Part shown: one piece after another, positions 1 to 4,888 of the stretch
How the letters are laid out: every line of letters starts with the position of its first letter
Position numbering within the stretch: the stretch's first letter is position 1
NCBI GenBank assembly: GCA_012798975.1
Contig: JAAZME010000256.1
Location: forward strand, 1-5,612
From: Gallicola sp.
GTDB taxonomy: Bacteria > Bacillota > Clostridia > Tissierellales > Peptoniphilaceae
Reading direction: 5' to 3'
Length of the DNA stretch: 5,612 nt
The notes under the pieces: generated by a model
What the model saw: only the letters and a program-made list of their open reading frames with translations
Database searches by the model: none
What the model was told of the DNA's origin: nothing
Made by a program: the position numbers and the translations under genes

Positions 1-10
1 TGAAAATACA

Positions 11-229
11 ATGAATATTTTTTATAATAAAAAAGATTTATATTGGGATGAGAATTCTAAGAATAAAAAGATAACATTGATTTTTCAAGAAACTGATAAT
101 ACTATTTATTCTCTCCAGACAACAATAGATAAGAAAGAGAGTATCAAAGAGTTGGTTTTAACTCAGTTTGATTACAAAGACATCGAAATATTTTCAGCAG
201 AAATAACTTATACCATAATAAAACAATAG
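11..229 (+). CDS. Small hypothetical protein, possibly the 3' part of a longer gene
   Basis: I do not recognise this 72-residue product. It is rich in Lys, Ile, Asp and Thr, has no signal peptide or membrane segment, and alternates short polar and hydrophobic runs (ITLIFQET, TIYSLQTTI, IEIFSAEITYTII), which suggests a small beta-rich domain. The frame is open to the left edge of the window (codons GAA AAT ACA precede the ATG), so it could be the C-terminal end of a longer protein. Alternatively, the TGA at positions 1-3, in another frame, could be the stop of an upstream gene and the ATG at 11 a true start. The stop lies 18 bases before the peptidase ATG on the same strand, so the two are probably co-transcribed. 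Base composition matches that gene. Confidence 0.5.
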   Translation: MNIFYNKKDLYWDENSKNKKITLIFQETDNTIYSLQTTIDKKESIKELVLTQFDYKDIEIFSAEITYTIIKQ

Positions 230-247
230 ATATTATTAACTTTGAAA

Positions 248-1363
248 ATGAGGCATATAATCAGATTTGTACTTGCAATAATATTATGTACAGCTTGTAC
301 TGGTGAAGATGAAGAAGGATTATCTACTAATTCAACTGATGGAGTTTTAATATTCTACTTAGGAGGAAATAATAACTTGTCTGACGAGGTTTATGATAAA
401 ATAGAAAGTATCAATCAAGCCTATAATATAGATAAAAATATTTCTCAAAAGATAATAATACTATATTCAACCCAACAAGAATATCCTTCATTAGTAGAGA
501 TAACTTCTGGAAAAGATGAAGCAACTCAAAAAAAAATAAAGAATTATAAATATGCTAATATGGCAGACCCTTTATTTTTTTCTGATTTTTTAATCGAAAT
601 TCAGGATTTATATCCAGCTCGTCAATATGGATTAATCCTTTTTTCTCACTCTTCTGGTTGGATGCCTCAAAATACCTTAACTGAGCCAATGATTAGTCCC
701 AGATCAATTTTGAATGACAATGGGGATGAAATGGAAATGATAGACTTTGCAAAATCTATACCTCCCAAAATGTTTGAATTTATTATTTTTGAGAGCTGCT
801 TTATGAGTGGAATTGAAGTTGCATATGAATTGAGAAATAAAACTAATTATATTGTAGCATCATCAACTGAAATCATTTCTCCCGGATTTACTCCAATATA
901 CCCAAATTCTCTACAGCATATATGGAAAAATACCCCAGATTTAATATCCTTTGCAAAGGATTATTTTGGTTATTCTAATTCTTTAGAAGGGTTATTCAGA
1001 TCAGCAACAATAAGTGTTATTGATACAAGGCAATTAGAAGCATTAGCTTCATACATAAATACGATTGATACTAACGAAGAAATTCCTCTTAATAATTTAC
1101 AACACTTTGATCGTATTTATAAAAAACTATATTTTGATTTTCAAGATTATTATTCACAGTTTTTAGATGAAAAAGGTAATGAAATCTTACAACAGTATAT
1201 TAAATCTTGTGTAGTATATAAAGCAAATACAGACTATTTTATTAAAGAAAGGATAAATAAACACAGTGGATTAACAACCTATATTTTACAAGATCAGTAT
1301 CCATATTTAAATCAAAAATATAAAGAATTGGCTTGGTATAAAGCTATAAATAAAAATATTTAA
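248..1363 (+). CDS. Clostripain-related cysteine peptidase (family C11), lipoprotein
   Basis: This is a 371-residue peptidase of the C11 (clostripain) family, clan CD, which cleaves after basic residues in characterised members. I chose ATG at 248 over an in-frame TTG at 242 because it directly precedes the signal peptide. Residues 1-16 are a short basic-hydrophobic leader ending in LCTAC, with Cys17 as the likely lipidated residue. The following TGEDEEG is acidic, like Bacteroidetes surface-export signals, so cell-surface display is likely. The catalytic domain starts with VLIFYLGGNNNLS near residue 34. The dyad is visible as His134 in YGLILFSHSSGW and Cys184 in FEFIIFESCFMSGIEVAYEL. The C-terminal SGLTTYI and YKELAWYKAI segments are also typical of the family. 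Length is normal. The motif around the Cys reads ESC where many relatives have DAC. It is likely secreted and active, but its substrate is unknown. Confidence 0.9.
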   Translation: MRHIIRFVLAIILCTACTGEDEEGLSTNSTDGVLIFYLGGNNNLSDEVYDKIESINQAYNIDKNISQKIIILYSTQQEYPSLVEITSGKDEATQKKIKNYKYANMADPLFFSDFLIEIQDLYPARQYGLILFSHSSGWMPQNTLTEPMISPRSILNDNGDEMEMIDFAKSIPPKMFEFIIFESCFMSGIEVAYELRNKTNYIVASSTEIISPGFTPIYPNSLQHIWKNTPDLISFAKDYFGYSNSLEGLFRSATISVIDTRQLEALASYINTIDTNEEIPLNNLQHFDRIYKKLYFDFQDYYSQFLDEKGNEILQQYIKSCVVYKANTDYFIKERINKHSGLTTYILQDQYPYLNQKYKELAWYKAINKNI

Positions 1364-1421
1364 TAGTACTTTGAATTTTTTATTTATAGCTTACAAAGAA
1401 GCGTTGGTTAGCAAGAATACA

Positions 1422-2822
1422 CTACCTTCCCATCCTCTGCTGTCTTTTCGGCTCATTAGGCTTTATTCCTAACTTTTCGAGCAGCTTACTTTTCTGCTCT
1501 CTGAACCAATCAGCAAAATAAGAACCATTAATAGCCAGAAGTGGTTTATTCTCCTTTGAGCTGCCAATCGAAAATACGACCCCCTCAGCCTTAAAATGCT
1601 GCTTATGTTCAGGAGAATACAATTCTCCCGAAAAAGGAACTTTTTCCCCTGCAAAAATCTGTTTGATAATCTCGAAAGGGAGCTTTATCGTTTCACATAA
1701 ACGGACAATTAAATCGTATTCCTTGAATAGCGGTATGCCATCAAACAGCTTGTTGAGTCTGCTTTGTTGCCTATTGATAAGCTTGTCTTTTTCGGCAATC
1801 TCTTTTTCCTTTTGAGAGATCATAATCTTGGCTTCTTTTTCGGATTGCTCCTTTTGATTTTCCAGATTGACAATATCAGCATTTAACACTTCAACCTCTG
1901 CTTCCAACTTTTTCACTTTCGGATTACCCATCAGTCTGCCAACCCCTTCAAGAATACCCTTTCCCGCTTCCTTAGCCGTTTTTTCAAAGCCGACTTGTAC
2001 AACTTCATTCTTGACCTCCCGAAGCTGTTTTTCTTTTTTCTCTAGTTCTGATTCTTTTTGTATTATTGCCTGACGTAAGGTCGCTAAACGTTGAGCCTCT
2101 TCTTGTTCTTTCTGCTGTAGCTCGATGATAGCTTGTTGTTTCTCTTCATTTTGTTGTAGGAGTAAATCCCGTTCAATCTTCACACTTGCCGCCTGTTCGA
2201 AAATATCTCGATAATATTCTGCTGTGGTTACGTGTCTGGCTCCCGATCCTCTGATTCCACGCTGTAAACCATACTTAGCCATTGCCAAAGCATAGGAATC
2301 CTGATAACCTTCCATTTTTGATCTGGTCATAATATCATCGGCACATAAGCGAGCTACATTGTTCTTTCTGGAAGCTTCTTTGGCTTTCCTTCTTTTACCG
2401 ATAACAATGGGAACTATCGAAGCATGTATATGGGGTGTCTTTTCGTCCATGTGCAAGACTGCCGATACTACATTCTTTTCTCCGAACTGCTTTTTTAGGT
2501 AATCGACATTGTCTTTACACCATTCATCAATTCTGCCTTCTGCTACAATCCGTTTCATATCTTCATGTGTACCTGATAGATTAACACGTATCACCCGTAC
2601 CTGATCTTTTGTTATTTTCCGTTTAATACCTGCTGTTTCTATTCGGTGCTGTATAGCCTGTGTGCGATTGGTAACCCCTTCAGGAAACTCAATCAATTCT
2701 CTGTTTAGGTGTGTTCGTTCGGGGTCAACGTTCTTCGGCTGAACGGTACGCTCTATATGAGCAGTCATTCGGGAGTCATTTCCCTTTGCTTTATTCATGT
2801 GAAATACAACATATCCTGACAT
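1422..2822 (-). CDS. MobV-family (Pre/Mob) relaxase
   Basis: This 466-residue relaxase nicks one strand at a transfer origin so that a plasmid or integrated element can be mobilised by a helper conjugation system. The N-terminal domain (about residues 1-205) carries the MobV signatures. His22 in MTAHIERT sits at the position of the His22 nucleophile known in pMV158 MobM. The THLNREL motif lies near residue 40. The metal-binding HxDExTPHxH motif gives His124, Glu127, His131 and His133. A GSGARHVTT segment near residues 192-200 is also typical of Bacteroidetes members. Residues about 205-350 are rich in Gln, Glu and Lys and look like a long coiled coil, interrupted near 275-295 by a Gly-rich patch. 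The basic tail KPNEPKRQQRMGR ends the protein. It appears complete with ATG at 2822. The hairpin-rich presumed oriT lies directly upstream, as expected for this family. Confidence 0.95.
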   Translation of the reverse strand: MSGYVVFHMNKAKGNDSRMTAHIERTVQPKNVDPERTHLNRELIEFPEGVTNRTQAIQHRIETAGIKRKITKDQVRVIRVNLSGTHEDMKRIVAEGRIDEWCKDNVDYLKKQFGEKNVVSAVLHMDEKTPHIHASIVPIVIGKRRKAKEASRKNNVARLCADDIMTRSKMEGYQDSYALAMAKYGLQRGIRGSGARHVTTAEYYRDIFEQAASVKIERDLLLQQNEEKQQAIIELQQKEQEEAQRLATLRQAIIQKESELEKKEKQLREVKNEVVQVGFEKTAKEAGKGILEGVGRLMGNPKVKKLEAEVEVLNADIVNLENQKEQSEKEAKIMISQKEKEIAEKDKLINRQQSRLNKLFDGIPLFKEYDLIVRLCETIKLPFEIIKQIFAGEKVPFSGELYSPEHKQHFKAEGVVFSIGSSKENKPLLAINGSYFADWFREQKSKLLEKLGIKPNEPKRQQRMGR

Positions 2823-2871
2823 ATCTAAAAATTTTAAGCTAATATTTTACAATCATTTATCGACTGCTTAT

Positions 2872-2879
2872 TATCTTTG
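2872..2879 (+). promoter_or_regulatory. TAnnTTTG -7 box pointing into the hairpin region
   Basis: TATCTTTG is a perfect match to the Bacteroidetes -7 element. A partial -33 element (TTTA at 2846-2849 instead of TTTG) lies about the right distance upstream. Transcription would start near 2885 and run on the plus strand, away from the relaxase and through the hairpins. No confident gene follows, so this would drive a structured RNA or the doubtful ORF at 3008. A chance match is possible in A+T-rich DNA. Confidence 0.35.
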
Positions 2880-2891
2880 CAGTCATCAGAA

Positions 2892-2923
2892 AGTCGCAAA
2901 AGCGACTGCGGTCATTAGACCGC
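2892..2923. repeat. Two abutting 6-bp hairpins
   Basis: AGTCGC-AAAA-GCGACT (2892-2907) is followed without a gap by GCGGTC-ATTA-GACCGC (2908-2923). Both stems are perfect, with four-base loops. GCAGTC at 2879-2884 could pair alternatively with GACTGC at 2904-2909. CGACTGC also occurs as a direct repeat at 2861-2867 and 2903-2909. Compact tandem stems like these fit a protein-recognition site in an oriT or a folded RNA. Confidence 0.6.
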
Positions 2924-2933
2924 CAAGGAGATT

Positions 2934-2953
2934 CCAAAGGGGAAAACCTTTGG
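2934..2953. repeat. 7-bp hairpin CCAAAGG/CCTTTGG
   Basis: A perfect 7-bp inverted repeat with a six-base loop, GGAAAA. It sits between the tandem hairpins and the long interrupted repeat, and its last base is shared with the left arm of that repeat, so the two stems would stack or compete for one base. Confidence 0.55.
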
Positions 2954-3013
2954 CTCATAGGGCTGTTTTTAGTGGGAGTGCAACGGAAGCGTAAAGAAAA
3001 CGCCCTAATGAGC
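2953..3013. repeat. Long interrupted inverted repeat, likely oriT core
   Basis: Left arm 2953-2969 pairs with right arm 2997-3013 as GCTCAT:ATGAGC, AGGGC:GCCCT and GTTTT:AAAAC. This gives 16 base pairs with single-base bulges at T2964 and A3007. The 27-base loop is G-rich on the plus strand (GTGGGAGTG followed by CAACGGAAGCG). It is the longest inverted repeat in the window and lies about 130-190 bases ahead of the relaxase start codon, a plausible site for relaxase binding and nicking. Base pairing is seen directly; the oriT role is inferred. Confidence 0.55.
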
Positions 3014-3024
3014 TACGGCGTTTT
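2997..3024. other. Competing terminator-like hairpin AAAACGCC/GGCGTTTT
   Basis: A perfect 8-bp stem with a 12-base loop, flanked by A-rich sequence on the left and T-rich sequence on the right, so it could terminate transcription in either direction. Its left arm (2997-3004) is the same segment that forms the right arm of the longer repeat at 2953-3013. The two folds therefore exclude each other, as in an attenuator. A further small stem, CGTTT/AAACG (3019-3032), overlaps its right arm. Confidence 0.45.
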
Positions 3025-3115
3025 TACAAACGTCCTTTTAGCGAGCAAAAAATCGCTTCTATACAAAGCCGCAAATACACTTTCATTTCGGATATCAGAA
3101 AAGCTGATTAAATAA
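3008..3115 (+). CDS. Doubtful 35-residue ORF over the hairpin region
   Basis: ATG at 3008 opens a 35-residue frame beginning MSYGVFTNVLLASKKS and ending SFRISEKLIK. The same frame has no stop back to 2843, and GTG codons at 2972 and 2978 could serve as earlier starts. The translation reads plausibly like protein, but the DNA is constrained by hairpins, which may be the real reason for its composition. There is no recognisable domain, no Shine-Dalgarno-like sequence and no clear promoter beyond the box at 2872. It may be a leader peptide, a gene remnant or chance. Confidence 0.2.
   Translation: MSYGVFTNVLLASKKSLLYKAANTLSFRISEKLIK
3040..3057. repeat. Small hairpin AGCGA/TCGCT
   Basis: A 5-bp perfect stem with an eight-base A-rich loop (GCAAAAAA). 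It is the last of the closely spaced hairpins that start at 2892, and on its own it is weak. Confidence 0.35.
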
Positions 3116-3182
3116 TCTAGCTTACCAATAACACTTCCCTAAAAACCAAAACATCATCGGTCGGGGATCGCCTTCGCGGCAA

Positions 3183-3202
3183 GGGGGGAGACCACTCCTC
3201 CC
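3183..3202. repeat. G-rich hairpin
   Basis: GGGGGGAG (3183-3190) pairs with CTCCTCCC (3195-3202) around an ACCA loop. The 8-bp stem has one G-T pair at its centre. An outer GTCGGG (3160-3165) can also pair with CCCGAC (3200-3205), in competition with the inner stem. This is the most G+C-rich stretch of an otherwise A+T-rich window, and it lies between the presumed oriT and the terminator. Its role is unknown. Confidence 0.5.
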
Positions 3203-3238
3203 GACGAGCGAAATACCCTGATCAGTTTTCAACAGTTC

Positions 3239-3270
3239 AAAAAATAACGCCACCCGCTGATGGCGTTATT
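3239..3270 (-). terminator. Rho-independent terminator for the small HTH gene
   Basis: A perfect 10-bp stem, AATAACGCCA (3243-3252) with TGGCGTTATT (3261-3270), has an eight-base loop. Read on the minus strand, a run of six T residues follows the stem, and the hairpin lies about 70 bases past the stop of the minus-strand gene at 3338-3589. It would insulate the oriT and relaxase from transcription entering from that gene. Confidence 0.75.
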
Positions 3271-3290
3271 AACTCTTTCTCATGTGGTGG

Positions 3291-3309
3291 ATGAAAAAGG
3301 ACTTTTCAT
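3291..3309. repeat. 7-bp inverted repeat ATGAAAA/TTTTCAT
   Basis: A perfect 7-bp inverted repeat separated by five bases (AGGAC), just downstream of the small HTH gene's stop. It could be a DNA-binding site or a weak stem ahead of the main terminator. No function can be assigned. Confidence 0.4.
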
Positions 3310-3337
3310 AGATTTCAACTACTTGTTGTACCTATTT

Positions 3338-3589
3338 TTATTTTTTACCATTTTGGTTATACTCCCTGATCGAACTCTCATAGATTCGTCTGTCGGGTGT
3401 TACTTTTAATATACCTGCTGCTACCAGATCGGATATCTTTTTATGTGAACGCCTCAGCATCTTAGCCACTTGGTTAATGCTGAATGTTCTTTCAAGCTCC
3501 GATTCGGCAGCCTTGGGCATTTTCTTATCGAATATCTTTTCGATAATCTCAACTAAGGAGGACTCGGTTGTTACAATGATTTTTTCCAT
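3338..3589 (-). CDS. Small excisionase-like helix-turn-helix protein
   Basis: This is an 83-residue DNA-binding protein. I chose ATG at 3589; an in-frame TTG six bases upstream would add two residues but is less likely. Residues 1-30 are an N-terminal extension predicted to be helical (SSLVEIIEKIFDKKM). Residues 36-78 form a MerR/excisionase-type helix-turn-helix: FSINQVAKMLRRSHKKISDLVAAGILKV, followed by a basic wing, PDRRIY. Such proteins are common on Bacteroidetes mobile elements, where some act as excisionases or regulate mobilization and excision genes. No integrase is visible here, so an excision role cannot be confirmed; repression of nearby promoters is an alternative. It is divergent from the regulator at 3737 and is followed by its own terminator. 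Confidence 0.85.
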   Translation of the reverse strand: MEKIIVTTESSLVEIIEKIFDKKMPKAAESELERTFSINQVAKMLRRSHKKISDLVAAGILKVTPDRRIYESSIREYNQNGKK

Positions 3590-3632
3590 AGGCAATCTTT
3601 TTTAGAAATTAAACAATAGAATATATGTAAAT

Positions 3633-3712
3633 ACTAAATTTATTTTCTATATTTGTTTCACTAAATTAGAAATAAAAACACAAAGACTAAACTATTAGTT
3701 TAATTTAGTCTT
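3633..3712. promoter_or_regulatory. Candidate operator: ACTAAA repeats and nested palindromes
   Basis: Three ACTAAA copies begin at 3633, 3660 and 3686, spaced 27 and 26 bases apart, and an inverted TTTAGT lies at 3704-3709. AAGACTAAA (3683-3691) and TTTAGTCTT (3704-3712) form a perfect 9-bp inverted repeat. A perfect 15-base palindrome, TAAACTATTAGTTTA (3688-3702), lies within it. The sites surround the TAnnTTTG box at 3648 and lie between divergent genes that both encode DNA-binding proteins. Autoregulation by the Cro/C1-type product of 3737-4396 is the simplest reading. The repeats are seen directly; the binding protein is inferred. Confidence 0.5.
3648..3655 (+). promoter_or_regulatory. 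TAnnTTTG -7 box for the three-gene unit
   Basis: TATATTTG is a perfect Bacteroidetes -7 match, 81 bases ahead of the ATG at 3737 on the same strand. Transcription would start near 3662, leaving a leader of about 75 bases that includes the 9-bp inverted repeat at 3683-3712. I see no clear TTTG element at -33, so the assignment rests mainly on the -7 match and on position. Confidence 0.45.
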
Positions 3713-3736
3713 GATTTTAAGATTATTTACAATCCG

Positions 3737-4396
3737 ATGGTTTATCTGGTTAAGATTCGTGAATTATGCGAGCGTAAAGGTGTTACCATGAAGCAAGCCG
3801 CTTCAGACCTGAATATGACAGAGCAAAGTCTGCATAAGATTATTAAATCCAACTCTACCAAAATAGATACTTTATTGGCTATTGCTGAATACTTTGATGT
3901 TGAGCCTGCCTATTTCTTTGATTCTTCTACCAATGAGGGGAAAGACTATATTCTGGTCAGTAAAGAAGAGTTGTATGGTCTGATCAAGAAAGTATTGGCA
4001 TACTCTATACATGGTTTCGGGATGGTTAAATTGGGATGGGATGCCAAAGAGAAGAAATTTGAATCCTATTTTGATGTACTAAACAAACAGTATAGTCCGA
4101 CAGAAGAAGATTTGGAATATATATCCTCTATCCTTGAAACAAAGATTGATATAACGGACGAAACTACCCCAAAGGATATCACAAAGTTGTTGATGACTAA
4201 AGATGAATATGATTTCACTTCGAGCTATTATTACAGCTTCAAGAAAATGGAGGTACAGGAGGAATTGCAAAAGCTTTCTTCTTTCATCGGTAAGCATAAT
4301 ATTTCGATGACTGAATCCATTGAAAAAGAAATACAGGAGTTGAAAGACCAGATCAGATACTACGAATCAAGAAGTATTATAGGGGCAAATAAATAA
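3737..4396 (+). CDS. Cro/C1-type (XRE) helix-turn-helix regulator
   Basis: This is a 219-residue DNA-binding protein. Residues about 5-62 are a Cro/C1-type helix-turn-helix: VKIRELCERKGVTMKQAASDL, then NMTEQSLHKIIKSNST as turn and recognition helix, then KIDTLLAIAEYFDVEPAYFF. That last segment is characteristic of the family. The remaining 150 residues match nothing I recognise; the last 30 or so (SIEKEIQELKDQIRYYESR) look like a coiled coil and may drive oligomerisation. The protein is longer than a minimal antitoxin, so the C-terminal part may sense a signal or bind a partner. It is the first gene of a three-gene unit, with 36 bases before the next start, and lies downstream of palindromes suited to autoregulation. 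The DNA-binding assignment is firm; repression of this operon is inferred. Confidence 0.88.
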   Translation: MVYLVKIRELCERKGVTMKQAASDLNMTEQSLHKIIKSNSTKIDTLLAIAEYFDVEPAYFFDSSTNEGKDYILVSKEELYGLIKKVLAYSIHGFGMVKLGWDAKEKKFESYFDVLNKQYSPTEEDLEYISSILETKIDITDETTPKDITKLLMTKDEYDFTSSYYYSFKKMEVQEELQKLSSFIGKHNISMTESIEKEIQELKDQIRYYESRSIIGANK

Positions 4397-4432
4397 CTTT
4401 TAGTATTTTTACTGTGTAATCAGATTAGAATT

Positions 4433-4888
4433 ATGGAAGTATATCACGGAGGAAAAGAAATAATTAAAGTCCCTGAAATAAGGCTAGGCAAGTATGCCAA
4501 AGATTTTGGAACAGGCTTTTATTGTACAGAATTGAAAGAACAGGCTGTACGGTGGGCTAGACGCTATGACATTCCTATTGTCAATCTTTATAATTTCCAA
4601 TTAAATGATAATCTGAAAGTCTTACATTTTACTGAAATGACAGAAGAGTGGCTTGATTTCATTGTTGATTGCAGAAATGGAAAAGAGCATGACTATGATA
4701 TTGTAATCGGAGCAATGGCAAACGATCAGGTGTATAACTATATCTCTGATTTTGTTAGTGGTGTATTAACCAGAGAACAGTTTTGGGTTTTAGCTAAGTT
4801 TAAACGCCCGACGCATCAAATAAATTTCTGTACAGCAGAAGCCCTTAAATGTTTAACTTTTATCAAAAGTGAGGAGGTTAAGGTATGA
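4433..4888 (+). CDS. DUF3990 protein, putative ADP-ribosyltransferase-like effector
   Basis: This 151-residue protein matches what I recall of the DUF3990 family along its whole length. It has an N-terminal VYHGG (His5), then KYAKDFGTGFYCTEL (Tyr30) followed by QAVRWARR. The middle segment HDYDIVIGAMANDQVYNYI leads to the C-terminal THQINFCTAEALKCLTF (Gln129, Glu136). The YHG and GTGFY motifs resemble the His and Tyr positions of ADP-ribosyltransferase folds, and I recall the family being grouped with them. An NAD-dependent toxin or modifying enzyme is therefore plausible but unproven, as is the choice of Gln129 or Glu136 as third catalytic residue. There is no signal peptide, so it is cytoplasmic. 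Its stop overlaps the next start by four bases, implying tight coupling with that gene. No Shine-Dalgarno-like sequence precedes it. Confidence 0.82.
   Translation: MEVYHGGKEIIKVPEIRLGKYAKDFGTGFYCTELKEQAVRWARRYDIPIVNLYNFQLNDNLKVLHFTEMTEEWLDFIVDCRNGKEHDYDIVIGAMANDQVYNYISDFVSGVLTREQFWVLAKFKRPTHQINFCTAEALKCLTFIKSEEVKV
4871..4877 (+). promoter_or_regulatory. Shine-Dalgarno-like GAGGAGG ahead of the third gene
   Basis: GAGGAGG lies inside the end of the DUF3990 gene, with seven bases between it and the ATG at 4885. Bacteroidetes rarely depend on such sites, so this one, with the ATGA overlap, supports the start choice and possible reinitiation after the upstream stop. Confidence 0.5.

Larger units (their letters stand above)
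2823..3337. other. Structured non-coding region, candidate transfer origin (oriT)
   Basis: This 515-base interval between the relaxase start and the end of the small helix-turn-helix gene has no confident protein gene. It contains at least six hairpins between 2892 and 3057, a G-rich hairpin at 3183-3202, a terminator at 3239-3270 and a 7-bp palindrome at 3291-3309. MobV relaxases usually act on an oriT just upstream of their own gene, and oriTs are rich in inverted repeats. Position and structure therefore support an oriT, most likely within about 2890-3060. The exact nick site cannot be placed by eye, and I did not find a clear match to the pMV158 nick consensus. Confidence 0.55.

Noticed and set aside
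1369..1398. CTTTG/CAAAG pairing as a shared terminator between the convergent peptidase and relaxase genes.
   Set aside because: The stem is only 5 bp with a loop of about 20 bases and no adjoining T-run that clearly fits; it is too weak to call.
1469..1654. Minus-strand ORF of 61 codons near the relaxase C-terminus.
   Set aside because: It is a shifted frame of the relaxase gene, which is clearly coding here, and has no domain or ribosome-binding signal of its own.
1867..2073. Plus-strand ORF of 68 codons inside the relaxase gene.
   Set aside because: It is antisense to the coiled-coil part of the relaxase and rich in Ser, Phe and Thr, as expected for the complement of Glu/Lys-rich codons.
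2879..3057. CRISPR array.
   Set aside because: The repeats are inverted hairpins of different sequence, with no regularly spaced direct repeat of 25-40 bases.
4079..4297. Minus-strand ORF of 72 codons inside the Cro/C1-type regulator gene.
   Set aside because: It is antisense to a well-supported gene, and its translation has no recognisable features.
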